A stretch of DNA of 64,000 bases from Nissolia schottii (lineage: Eukaryota; Streptophyta; Magnoliopsida; Fabales; Fabaceae): NCBI GenBank assembly GCA_003254905.1, contig QANU01003176.1, forward strand, positions 917,564 to 981,563, in the 5' to 3' direction. The notes under the pieces are model-generated. The model was not told the DNA's origin. It saw only the letters and a list, made by a program, of their open reading frames with translations, and searched no databases. Shown in pieces: positions 24,878-36,714 of this stretch. Positions within the stretch are counted from its first letter, which is position 1; each line of letters starts with the position of its first letter. A program made the translations under genes and the position numbers.

Positions 24878-27424
24878 TACCATTTAATGGAAAGAAATTA
24901 TTTAAATTAGTAGTTTGCTAAAAAAACAGAACTAGATTTAGACCTAAGCGTGAAAAAAAAAAAGATTAGTATTTGTTGCTTTTTTTTAATAAGGTAAAGT
25001 GTAATGAGTGAATGTAATAGTATTATAAAGCAGTTCTTTTTTCTTCTTCTTTTTTTAAGTTGTGCTATTTTAATATTAAATTTAGTGTCTAAATCAAGTA
25101 TTTCTCATAACATATTATGAGACTCACACTCACATACATAATATGATTGTAGACCCATAATATAATATACTGTTAGGGAAAGACTTTGTATAAACACTAA
25201 ATCTAGTGTTAAAAAAACATTTGTGTTTATGATATTATTGGTTGTAAAAGTTCAACCCACCAAATAAATGGAGAGAGTTAGATGCTACTATACAAACATA
25301 AACATAGCAACCATGGACGTGTATGAAATTAACGCTACACTGTTTGCATTTTATTTTGGCCTGATCAGCATTGTAAACTAGGTTGTCCTGAACCAATTGA
25401 ATTGCTGATCAAATTTGATATCAATCAAGGTCAAGCTTGAAGACTGCTCAGATTAATAAAATAGTCCAAAATAGAGAATTATGTCGAATTTTATAAAATA
25501 ATTTTTGGCTAATTCCATACATAAATATTAAAGCTTATTGAATCAAAACACGGCATGACATGGCATGACATTAATAATCCTGATAGCCATAGGAAGAAGT
25601 GAGAATTTTCACTTATAAACCTTAAAAATCAAATATGCTAGAGACAAATTAGAGAAAAGGAACAGAAAGATTCTATCTATTTAATGGTGATAATTTTTAG
25701 TAAAATTACTATGTCTACGATTTATTTATTTGTTATTAATTGTCTTGATTGATCAGTAATATAGATCGCAATTAATTCGCCAAAGATGTTCTTGGAGATG
25801 GATGTATATAGTGGAAATGAGAGAGAAAAGAGAGCAAAAGGTGACAAATTGTGGATAGGAAAACAAGTGGCAGGTACAGCGACCGTACTTCATTTTTTGT
25901 GGTCCGTCCACTATACAGAGGAAGGAACATGTTCTCAGAATTCTGGGACTGGGAAATACCACGTCCTAATGTTAATCTCTAACTTCCCAATAAAATCATT
26001 TTGGCCCTTTTGACATTAGGCGAAGGCATTAAATTGGAACAGTTTTTTCAGTGCTTAAGCAAAAGCAACCCCTACCCTCCCTCCCATTCCTAACTTTGTG
26101 TTTCTGCTGAATTCAAGGTAACTAACTCCGTAATACCATACCATAGTCTGTAAATTAATACTAGTATTTCTCAAAAGCAATTTTGTCTGTTTGTGTGACT
26201 GTCTCTCTCTCTCCCCACACCTCCACTAGCATAGTAATAGCACCATCTTCTCTGTCTCTTTTTCTTGTATGTGCCACTCACTACCAAATTTGTCTTTCAA
26301 GTTTCAACTTTTGCTCACTCTTCTTTTTTCTCATCTTAATCATGTAGAAACTTCCAACTAGGAATTTCAACAGAATAATATTACAGCTCATCACAGTCAT
26401 GCATCAGCTACTATACCATTTTGTTCTTTTCCTTGGCATTAATCCAGTTCTCAGCATCTCTCTTGCTTTCCTCGCATTTCCATGTTTCACAGGAAAAAGG
26501 AGAAGCCTTTGATATTTCTCTCTTGCAAAAGTCCTTTTTCTATCCCTACTCACTATTTGCTCTCCCATAATTCTCAGCAGCAGCCAAGAAAGAAGGCTTA
26601 GCTCCCTTGTTCATTCATGTCCACTGAAAATCAGGTTAGATAGATCAAAACCAGATATCACATACCAGATCCTTCTTTTTTAAGTTGAAAGATTTTATCT
26701 TTGCTGCTGAAAACTATATCTTCTGTTCATATGAAAACTCTTGTACTTGCAACCTTTGATTCATTTTCTTATTATGTATAATGTTACAAGTATTCTCCTC
26801 CATGTTACGAGTTTCAAGTAGTGTTTTGCAAACAAGAGTGTTAAACTTTTTTTTTACTAATTCCAAACCTAGAAAGCAGCTTTTATAAGGATTACCTTGT
26901 GATTAATAAGGTGTTCCCACGTCCGTGGTTGTTAGTAATGGTAACTAGTAGTATAGTCGGTCATAATTATATGTGTGCTTTGCTTTCAGAGCAAATTAGA
27001 TTAGTGGTAACTTTTTTGTGCAAAAAGAAAAGATACGAATGAGTGACTCCAAAGCATCACCTCTTTCTTCAATGCCTTTGATTGCAATTATAGTAAAGAC
27101 AGTAGAGTACAATAGTTCTCTACACATAGTAACAAAATTGACACCCTAACGTCACCTTTCTTTTCCTCTCTCACTCTCACCATGTTGCTTTGCCTTAATT
27201 TGCATTATTTGTTCACCATGTCTGTGTATGTATGCATTTCCTTGTTTATATTTTAATGTCAGCGAGTGTTTCTGCTCTGCCAGGATGGCCATAATGGATT
27301 GTTAATTATTGATCATCAAAATTCAAGGATCATCCCCCACCTACTCTACTCTACTCTACTCTACTCGGCATTCCAATTATTCCTGTAATCTTGTTCTCTC
27401 TTCTGAAAGTTTGTCGTAATCCCA
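24878..27424. other. Intergenic DNA and leader of CEPR2
   Basis: No coding exon is seen up to about 26.3 kb. From there pyrimidine-rich, leader-like sequence begins. A plausible leader intron has a donor at 26635 (AATCAG|GTTAGA) and an acceptor at 27283 (CTCTGCCAG). A (CTACT)n run lies at about 27341-27366, directly before the coding region. The leader and intron are inferred from splice-like signals without transcript support. Confidence 0.45.
26617..27388 (+). other. Possible spliced upstream ORF in the CEPR2 leader
   Basis: If the leader intron 26635-27283 is real, ATG at 26617 opens a frame of six codons (MSTENQ) that continues across the junction at 27284 and ends at 27386-27388, 36 bases before the CEPR2 ATG. 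It would encode 40 residues. Without splicing, the first segment ends after a few codons, and another six-codon frame exists at 27285-27305. Either would be expected to lower translation of the receptor. This is inference only. Confidence 0.3.
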
Positions 27425-30400
27425 ATGGCCAAGGGTCCCCTCCTCTGTCAATTTTTCCAGCTGTTGGCAATGCTGTTACTCGCTTCCTACACCATCTTCC
27501 CGCCATGTCTGTCTCTGAGGTTGGAAGGCCGAGCTCTTGTTGAGTTCAGGAACCATTTGAATGACTCCTTGAATTATTTGAGTTCATGGAACGAATCAGT
27601 GTCTCCATGTGTGTTTTACGGAGTCACCTGTGATCCATTTTCCGGGAAAGTCACAGAAATCTCACTGGACAACAAGTCCCTCTCTGGTGTCATGTTCCCA
27701 TCGCTCTCAGTTCTGCATAGCCTGCAAGTCCTGTCACTGCCATCAAACCTCATTTCTGGGAAGCTTCCATCAGAAATAGGAAGAAGCTGCACCAACCTCA
27801 GAGTGCTGAATCTGACTGGAAACAGTATGGTTGGAAGAATCCCAGACTTGTCTGGGCTGAGAAACCTGCAGGTTCTTGACCTTTCGGCGAACTACTTCAC
27901 CGGCCGCATCCCCGGCTGGGTGGGGAACCTAACTGGACTGGTGTCACTAGGCCTTGGGGAGAATGAGTACACTGAGGGTGAGATTCCAGACACTCTTGGG
28001 AATCTGAAGAACTTGACTTGGCTCTATCTTGGAGGCTCCCATTTGGTAGGAGAGATTCCAGAATCAGTGTATGAAATGAGGGCATTGGAGACACTGGATA
28101 TATCAAGGAACAGGATCTTTGGGAAACTCTCCAGGTCAATTTCCAAGTTAGAAAAGCTTTGCAAGCTTGAGCTCTTCCAGAATAACTTGACTGGAGAAAT
28201 CCCTGCTGAGCTTGCAAACCTCACCAATCTGCAGGAGGTTGACATTTCTGCAAACCATCTGTATGGCAGGTTGCCAGAGGAAATTGGTAATATGAACAAC
28301 TTGGTTGTTTTTCAACTCTATGATAACAGCTTGTCTGGAGAACTTCCTGCTGGATTTGGGGACATGCAGAATCTCGTAGGATTCTCGGTTTATAGAAACA
28401 GCTTCACCGGGAGGATTCCGGAGAATTTTGGCCGGTTTTCGCCGCTTGAGAGTATTGACATATCTGAGAATCAATTTTCAGGTGATTTCCCAAAGTTCTT
28501 GTGTGAAAGCAGGAAGATGATCTTTCTGCTTGCATTGCAAAACAATTTCTCCGGGAATTTTCCACAGTCTTATGCCACATGCAAATCTCTATTGAGATTA
28601 AGGATTAGTAGGAACTGCTTGTCTGGGAAAATTCCAGATGAGGTTTGGGCACTTCCAAATGTAAAGATAATTGATTTGGCTTACAATGATTTCAGTGGTG
28701 AGGTATCTTCAGAGATTGGGTTTTCCACCAACTTGAGTGAGTTAGTTTTGACAGAGAACAGGTTTTCTGGTAAGCTCCCATCAGATCTTGGCAAGCTGGT
28801 GAACTTGGAGAAGCTTTACTTGAGCAACAATAACTTCTCTGGTGAATTACCACCTGAAATGGGATCTCTGAAGCAATTATCTACTTTGCATCTAGAAGAG
28901 AATTCATTAACTGGATCAATACCCATAGAACTTGGTGATTGTGCAAGGCTGGTGGACTTGAATCTTGCTTGGAATTATCTATCTGGAAATATTCCCCAGT
29001 CATTTTCACTCATGAGCTCATTGAACTCTCTTAATGTATCTGGAAACAAACTTACAGGTTCTATTCCAGATAATTTAGAGACATTGAAACTAAGCTCTGT
29101 GGATTTTTCTGAAAACCAGTTATCTGGGAGTATTCCTTCTGGCCTTCTGATTATTGGAGGCGAGAAATCTTTTCTCGGGAACAAGGGACTGTGTGTTGGG
29201 GAAAATTCTAAACCTTCCATGAATTCTGACTTGAAGGTTTGTGCTGAAAGTCATGGACACAAAAGGATCTTTGCTGATAAATTTGTCCTGTTCCTTTTTA
29301 TTGCTTCTATCTTTGTCGTTGTATTAGCCGTTTTGCTGCTTTTGAATCGTAGAAACCTCAAGCATATTATTGTGGATAAAAACATGCAAGGTCAAGAGGA
29401 AGCAAGTCAAAAATGGAAGCTTGCATCTTTCCACCAAGTAGATATTGATGCAGATGAAATATGTAATTTGGATGATGATAATTTAATTGGCAGTGGTGGT
29501 ACAGGAAAGGTTTATAGAGTGGAGTTGAGGAAAGCCAGTGCCACGGTTGCTGTAAAGAAACTAGGGAAAGGAGATAATTGTAAGATTTTAGCAGCAGAGA
29601 TGGAGATTTTGGGGAAGATTAGGCACAGAAATATACTTAAACTCTATGCTTGTTTGCTAAAAGGAGGGTCTAACTTTTTAGTGTTCGAGTACATGGCAAA
29701 TGGTAATCTTTTTCGAGCTCTTCACAGACAGATAAAAGATGGGAAACCAGAATTGGATTGGAACCAGAGGTATAAAATTGCACTGGGAGCTGCAAGGGGG
29801 ATTTCCTATTTACACCATGACTGCACTCCACCTATTATTCACAGGGATATAAAATCCAGCAACATCTTGCTTGACGAGGAATGTGAGCCAAAAATAGCTG
29901 ATTTTGGTGTTGCAAGGTTTGCAGGAAAATCTAATATGCAGTTGGATTATAGCTGTGTAGCTGGCACACATGGATATATTGCTCCAGGTACTTGTGCTAA
30001 TATTTTCACCGGGAAATTTCATTATGCTGTTTATGTTTCAGAAGCATACACTAAGCTATTACTTGTGAGAGGTGAAATATGGCCGCTATTATACATAATA
30101 CATCCTTTGGTCGTATTATGTATAACAGCAAATTTATGCCTGATTTGAATGAATGCTTACTGCTATGAATAACTGATGAAGTGAATTGCTGTAGCTGAAA
30201 TAATGCTCGTTGAGCAAAATAATGTGTCATTTCCAATCATATTTAAGCCCTTGTCTCCCTGAGGTTACGAGGGCAGTTACGATTCAGTTTTTAGCTAATC
30301 ATGTTAATAACGGACAAATGACCAAGTCTACACAGATATATGTGAAATCTTAGTTTCTTTGCTGTACATATGCTCCCTATACATGCATGGTTCAACTGAA

Positions 30401-30769
30401 TATGTAATTAACATGTATAGTATAGTTAACTCATGATTGACATTCTTGTGGGCAGAACTCGCTTATACACTTGACATCGATGAAAAGTGTGATGTTTATA
30501 GCTTTGGAGTGGTGCTGTTGGAATTAGTGTCTGGCAGAGAACCCATTGAAGAGGATTATGGAGAAGCTAAGGATATTGTCTATTGGGTTTTGAATCATCT
30601 GAATGACCGTGAAGGTGTTGTCAACATTATGGATAATCATTTGGCATCAAAGTCTGCCAAAGATATGATCAAAGTGTTGAAGATTGCAATCAAGTGCACC
30701 ACTAAGCTTCCCTCTCTGCGCCCTACAATGAGAGAGGTTGTCAACATGCTTGTTGATGCTGAACCTTGA
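27425..30769 (+). CDS. CEPR2: LRR receptor-like kinase CEPR2 (CEP peptide receptor), two exons
   Basis: Exons 27425-29987 and 30456-30769 give 958 residues; Arabidopsis CEPR2 (At1g72180) is of similar length. In order: signal peptide (1-~30), LRR N-cap with EFRNHLNDSLNYLSSW, about 20 plant-type LRRs up to ~590, transmembrane segment ~620-642 (LFLFIASIFVVVLAVLLLL) and kinase. The kinase has the P-loop GSGGTGKVY (~688), VAVKK, HRDIKSSN (~806) and DFG (~826), so it looks active and of RD type. The intron falls in the activation/P+1 region after GYIAP, a position typical of subfamily XI LRR-RLKs. CEPRs perceive root-derived CEP peptides in shoots, signal nitrogen status and influence root architecture; CEPR2 is also tied to ABA responses (family knowledge). 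The kinase end is convergent with CCR4. Confidence 0.93.
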
Positions 30770-31600
30770 ACATTGAATTCTCCTCACTCACTGCTAGCGG
30801 TCTTCACAAAGATGGAGAGAAAGAGAAAGCATGTGTCACTTTTCAAAACCTTTTCATTATTGTTTCAATTTGTGACACTTGTCTAGCCTACTTTTAATTC
30901 AAGTTAGTGCTTAAAAGCATGTGTTTCAAAGAAAGTGATTTTATGATCGGTAATTTCATTTCAAAAGTGATTTTGATAAAAATAACAGCTAGTAGTGCAA
31001 ATTTTTGTGTGAAGAAAATTCTGAGCTTTGAAACTTACATACAGGCTTTTGTTTCTCTTTTCTTCAAAAGCTGCATATTAGTGGTTTCTGGAAACTTCTA
31101 TAACGTGAAATCTTAATGAAAAATGGTCAAATCATACACTAAGTATAAGTTTCAATGTCAGTATTAATGATAGTTATTTAAGGGAGCATAAGTTGCTCTA
31201 TTCAAGATTAGAGCATGTACTCACAATACAACACACATTCATTAAGAAGTGATATTGATTACCATTATTATTCAGTTCAAATGATCTCTTAATCGCAAAA
31301 AGTCGCGTGGTTACCTCGGGAAGCATTCAACCGATTCAGTAAGAAGTGATATTTATTACTATTATTGTTGGTTGGTTCAGCATCAATAACCAATGTATCG
31401 TACACTTGTTCGGCCTCGACCAATTCAAATGTATAAAAACAAAATTGGACCGCGTGTCCAGTCTGGTGACAAAGAAATAAAGCATAGAAAAATCTATAAA
31501 CAAAACATGAAGAAGAAAAGAGAGAGAGAGTGGAATGGACAAAGAAGTGGACTGTTTCCAAGTAGATGGAGCATAGGGCGAAACGCGTTAAGGAAAAAGA
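30770..31600. other. Convergent intergenic region between CEPR2 and CCR4
   Basis: Holds the 3' UTRs of both neighbours, which face each other. AT-rich with no coding exon or repeat boundary recognised. Confidence 0.6.
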
Positions 31601-33955
31601 TCAGTGGGAGGAAGCAGTGGTGGACCTTGACAAGAGTGGCTGGGCCAAACACGCAGCCAAGGCTCTTTCCAAGCTGCTCACAACCTCGCTCATAGTGGGC
31701 CTCTCCCTCCCTTCTAGACGCACGCAATCCGCCGCCAAATAACCGACGAAAGCCACAGCCTCTATCTCAAAGGGCGTCGGGGGAGGCACCCTGGTGTCCA
31801 AGACCCTGTGAATCTCATCCTGAAGAATATAAGGCACAACAAAATCCACGACATTCCTGGGCACCCCGTTCTCGTTTTTATGTATGGCCTTGTGACCAGA
31901 AAGCATTTCCAGCAAGACGACGCCGAAGCTGTAGACGTCGCTCTTTGTAGTGAGGAGCTGAAGCCTGTAGTATTCAGGGTCCATGTAACCGACGGTGCCA
32001 GCAGCAAGGAGCGAAAGGTGAGAGTGGTCGTCTTCGGGGCCCATGAGGGAGAGGCCGAAATCGGAGACCTTGGCTGTCCACTTGGCATCCAGTAATATGT
32101 TGGATGATTTGATGTCGCGGTGGATGATTGGCGGGGTTGCGTATCGGTGGAGGTACTCGATCCCCCTGGCAGCATCAAGCGCTGCCTTGATGCGCGACGG
32201 CCAAGACAGCAGCGCACTAGAGCTCTGGGGGGCCTGCTGCTTGTGGAGATGATCGTTGAGGCTCCCGTTCTTCATGTACTCGTACACCAAGATTCGCTCG
32301 CTGCTGTCCTCGTAGAAACCCAACAGCCTCACCAAGTTCTTGTGGTGGAGCCTTGACAGGCTCTCCAGCTCGTTCACGAAGGCGTTGTCCTTGTCTTCTT
32401 GCCTCTTGCTGGCGCCGCCCGCTCCTGCCAGCTGGGACGGTGAGTTGCCTGACATTTCTGCTCTCTTTACTGCCACTTCTCTGCCGTCTTCAAGCGTGGC
32501 CCGGTACACCGACCCGAAGCTGCCCACTCCTATCCTTCTCTCCTCTGAGAAGTTGTTGGTTCCTTCCAGCAGCACTTGGAGGCCGAACTCCTCCAACTGC
32601 CTCCCGTTTCCCATGCTGATCACGTGGCTCAAACGCTTCTCCAGGACTCCACGGACACTCGTAGCTTCAGCCGATTCTCCGTCCAACCGCCCGGAGTCAT
32701 GCACACGGCTACTCCGGCTTCCTCTGCCCCTGCACTGCCCCCCGTATAGGAAGAAGCCAGAGACTAGCAGCAAGGAACTGCCACCAACACATCCAACCAC
32801 AAGGAATGCCACCATCTTGTTGCTCCACTTGGAACCACCACCTTGTGTGCTACTAGCCTGCGGTGGCGACTCTGACCCAACTGACGGGGGACAAGGCCTG
32901 CAAATGGACATGCCTGGAGAGTCACACAGCTCGGAAGAATCTGACAGGGGTCCGCATGGGCACTCGCTCCTACATGGTCCTGGGACGACTTTGTCAAACA
33001 CCTTGCCGTTTGTGTCAAGACTCTTGGTACCCCAACAGACCAAAGAATAGTTTGAAGACACTACTCCACAGAAAACACTTCGCTTTGCTGCTATTGCCTC
33101 AAAGTAAGTCCCTTCAAGTTTCCGTGGCATGCTGAAATTATTTGAGCCCCAACAAGCAACTGTTCCATTGTACCTAAGTGCACAACTTCGATTCTCTCCC
33201 AAGGCCAAAGCAATGAACCTACCCTCTGCTCTCTGGCCCATCGTGCTCGTGTCTCCCCAGCAATCCAAGCTACCCTCGCTCGAGATAGCGCAGGCGTGCC
33301 TAGACCCTGCTGCTATCACAGAGTAGCGGCTGCTGCCGCGAGGCTCATTCCCAACTACTCCGGAATTACTATTACCACGGCAAGAAACCTTGCCTGTTTG
33401 TGACAAGCCACACACGAAATCGTCTCCCACCGCGATGCTTGACATGTTCCTGCCCATGCTTGAGTCATCGAAGCCGCGCCACTGCCAACACTTGAGGCCG
33501 TTGTTCCCATTTACAAGGCCACAAAGGTGGGAGTTGCCAGCATCAATGTTTTCTATGACGGGTCCATGGTAGATACGCTTATAGGGAACATTAGTGGCAT
33601 TGGCAGAGAATCTCCAACACCCCATGACGGAAGTAGAAGAATTAGAAGAGGAGGAGGAAGAAGAAGAAGGTGGCCTTAGTGCACATAGAAACCCAGTGCC
33701 ACCCACAATCTCAGAATATGAGATATTGGGATTCAGTTGAAGTCCAATAGTACCCGGAGGAAAGCTAGTACAGTTAAGATTTGGTTGTCCTTGTTGTTGC
33801 TTCGGTTGTTGTAAGGCACAAATAAATGTTTGGTTGGATGTTTCAGAAATGGAAACTGTCGACAGTGAATTTATGATGGAAAGAGAAGAGAGCAAGTACA
33901 GGGAAATAATACTAATAAGGTAGCAGAAGGAGTGGTTAATAAGGAGAAAAGCCAT
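31601..33955 (-). CDS. CCR4: CRINKLY4-related receptor kinase CCR4, intronless
   Basis: A single 784-residue frame. A signal peptide (~1-30) leads into an ectodomain of crinkly/RCC1-like repeats marked by CWRF, CWQW, CWGD, CWGS and CWGT, then a Cys-rich segment (CRSECPCGPL...CRPCPP). The transmembrane helix is at ~381-404. The kinase follows with GVGSFGSVY, VAVKRAE (~497), HRDIKSSN (~610) and DFGLS (~632), and the protein ends in a Ser/Thr-rich tail. All catalytic motifs are present. CCR proteins belong to the ACR4 family of epidermal and root cell-fate receptors; CCR4's own ligand is not established. Lack of introns is normal for the family. The adenylate kinase gene lies next upstream on the same strand, as in Arabidopsis (At5g47840-At5g47850), which favours CCR4 over its paralogue CCR3. 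Confidence 0.9.
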   Translation of the reverse strand: MAFLLINHSFCYLISIISLYLLSSLSIINSLSTVSISETSNQTFICALQQPKQQQGQPNLNCTSFPPGTIGLQLNPNISYSEIVGGTGFLCALRPPSSSSSSSSNSSTSVMGCWRFSANATNVPYKRIYHGPVIENIDAGNSHLCGLVNGNNGLKCWQWRGFDDSSMGRNMSSIAVGDDFVCGLSQTGKVSCRGNSNSGVVGNEPRGSSRYSVIAAGSRHACAISSEGSLDCWGDTSTMGQRAEGRFIALALGENRSCALRYNGTVACWGSNNFSMPRKLEGTYFEAIAAKRSVFCGVVSSNYSLVCWGTKSLDTNGKVFDKVVPGPCRSECPCGPLSDSSELCDSPGMSICRPCPPSVGSESPPQASSTQGGGSKWSNKMVAFLVVGCVGGSSLLLVSGFFLYGGQCRGRGSRSSRVHDSGRLDGESAEATSVRGVLEKRLSHVISMGNGRQLEEFGLQVLLEGTNNFSEERRIGVGSFGSVYRATLEDGREVAVKRAEMSGNSPSQLAGAGGASKRQEDKDNAFVNELESLSRLHHKNLVRLLGFYEDSSERILVYEYMKNGSLNDHLHKQQAPQSSSALLSWPSRIKAALDAARGIEYLHRYATPPIIHRDIKSSNILLDAKWTAKVSDFGLSLMGPEDDHSHLSLLAAGTVGYMDPEYYRLQLLTTKSDVYSFGVVLLEMLSGHKAIHKNENGVPRNVVDFVVPYILQDEIHRVLDTRVPPPTPFEIEAVAFVGYLAADCVRLEGRERPTMSEVVSSLERALAACLAQPLLSRSTTASSH

Positions 33956-35777
33956 AGAAGGAGTTCAATAGTTTCATGGTGGGGGGTTGGGAGAGAAGGG
34001 AATTAAGATGGGAGATGGGGTTGAAGTAAAAGGGGGCGTTGAGATGTGGATTTTATGACAAGGCCAAAAGAAGAGATGATAGACGCGGTTTGAGAATCGA
34101 ACGTGACTACTATTCGTTTGTTTGTTAGGAGGAATGAGGACCGAAGACCAAGTCTTACTCATACATGCACGTTAGTCAGTCAGACTCGGACATTGGCACT
34201 GTTCCTCACATTCATTCAAACTCGGTCATTTCACTCGCATAAACAACCCTACCTTCTGGTTTATAAAAGTTAAAATTATTTATCAAATAAAAACTTCGAC
34301 AACATACTCATTGGTGTTGTCACGTAATGACATTTTATCCCCAATTATCCAACTTTGCTGCTTGCGTTGGTACATAAATTCTTTTTGGTCATTTATTCCG
34401 CACTATTTCAATTTCATGGGTAGGATATCTCATTTATTATATTATTTAGGGAGATTAATTTTATTAGACTATAAAGCGTTTTTAATTTTTTTTTTTAAAC
34501 CAATCATATGTGCTCATGGTATACTTTTAAAAGAGTAATAGTCAAAACACATTGAATAATATAACATTGCATGCTAGTTTATTATTATTTTTCCATTGCT
34601 AAGCCTAGCTTGAGGCTAGAAGATACTTGACATAGTGTTCGGACTCGTTATTATATGTTATTTACATCCAAAGCTCTCAAATATATGAATAATAACTAAC
34701 ATCGTTGACATTTCATCTTCGCTTGCCAAACTCAAAAACACTCGTAGCTGGTAATTAAGCAAATTATTAAATGATTAGTTAAGAAGATATACAATTATTC
34801 TAGATGATTTATTATTATGATACCTGAAACCGAAAATTCAAGAGCAGAGAGATGCAATTGTCTTGTCCCTAAGGTCAAAGATCACCAATAAAATCCATCT
34901 GTATCTATTCTCCATTTTGAAAATCTTGACATCAGTTTGTTTAAGAGCTCGTAAAAAATACCAACATTTTACTATATTTTCGACTGTTTAAGTGCCTTGT
35001 TTTTCGTTTCAGAATTAACAAAAAAAAAAAAAGAGGGAAAAAAAAAAACACATACTCGGCCACCATGTTACAGATACGTCATACAAAACTGCAATCAGTC
35101 CTGTGAAACCAAAAAGAAATAAGAAGCTATTCCTAAGCAATCATTATAATTTTATTATACTTATACCCACTTTAATTAGTTAATTTACGTAATATATGAA
35201 TGAAGAATAAGTATGCTAAGATCTTTATCAGCAATAAGTTCAAAATGATCCCAATACTCTCCTCATTAACATTCCCAGTTCACATGTAATGTACAGCATT
35301 ACTGTTAATATTCAGATTCATGATATTGTCGCAATATCAAAGCAAATTATATAATCAATAACAGAATAAATGATTTCCTTTTCTTTATTCTTTTGGTAAA
35401 TCGAATACGTTCAATCATCTGTTAATATACAGAAAATGGTAAAGAACACAAATATACCAACCAAGCAGTAAAAGGAAACAGCAAACGACAACCCACTAAA
35501 TCCTCCATTTACAAGCTATAGAAACCTTTTTCTTTTTAATAAAAATGAGCTTGCAAAATATACCGTGCAGTTTACGATCATAGGTCCTCATGTATGGTTG
35601 AAGCCAATCACTTTCCATAAAGTATGCAAAGCCATGAGACAATTTTAATCGATCAGTCCTCACAGAAAATGCAGCTATCTTTGCATGAAGGATCGTTTAA
35701 GTCAATAAATACATAAATATTGCTTAAAATATATTACCTCTAAGCCATGGTAGATCAAAATGTCAAAAGATGCTCTT
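33956..35777. other. Intergenic region between CCR4 and adenylate kinase
   Basis: Presumed CCR4 promoter next to 33956-34250 and adenylate kinase 3' UTR near 35500-35777. The middle is AT-rich with poly-A runs (e.g. 35020-35050). No gene or mobile element could be supported. Confidence 0.55.
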
Positions 35778-36660
35778 CTACGCTGCCACGGATCCAGAAG
35801 CAGACTTCCTTCGTTCTAAAAGGCTTGTCAGCGCACTGTCAATTTGAGCAAATACTTCCTCCTTGGAGACATTTCCATTAATCTAAAAGGCAAGAGAAGC
35901 ACCTTAGCTGGTGTTAACCCAAATATATGGTGCAGAACCAGGCAAACTACGTTTTTCCTATATCTTTATTTATTAGCAGGGTCTTATTGAACACCAAATA
36001 TACTGCTAGATAGCAGCCACTAATAGCATTTGAAGAAACACAACCATAAATCACAAAGCAGTTAAGCAACAACCAACTATCAACCAATACAAATATTCCA
36101 ATGTCTTCATGCATTAGATGTTGTATATTATTGATTATCTCATATACAAAAATCAATTAGTTTTGTTTATATTCTAGCTGAGAAGATATATTAGCATGTT
36201 TGGACTTGCATTTTTTAGGAGATATAATCGCTTCCTTTTTCAAAGTTCTTACATAACTACCAACAAATATAAATATTCCAATGTCTGAAAGCACACGCAT
36301 GTCTTCATGCATTAAATGTTTTATATTATTGTTTTTGTTCTAGCTGAGCAGATATACTAGCATGCCTGGATATGCAGTTTTTAGGTGATATAATCGCTTC
36401 TTTTTTCAAAGCTGTTACAGGAAGCTTTTATAAGCTATTTTAAACACAATAAGAATCCGCAAAAACAAGATATTAATGCCCTTAGAGTATGGATATCCAT
36501 TTTTTAGCCTTTAGTGGCAAAGACAATCCACTCTACATTGGTAGCTCATCAGAACTGACATACATGATAGATTGGTAATTGTAATTGCTTCATATATGAT
36601 AGGAACTACTTATCTGTGGGTTTGTTGTTTGTGTGGGTGTGAGTGAGTGAGTGAGTGAGT

Positions 36661-36714
<54 letters not shown>

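Noticed and set aside
29988-30147. Extension of the CEPR2 first exon to 907 residues
   Set aside because: The kinase domain breaks off after GYIAP at a consensus GT donor and resumes in frame at 30456 with ELAYTLDIDEKCDVYSFG. The extra residues are intron.
32340-33050. 236-residue plus-strand frame inside CCR4
   Set aside because: Shadow of the CCR4 coding strand, Pro/Ser/Leu-rich with no family. The minus-strand receptor kinase accounts for the region.
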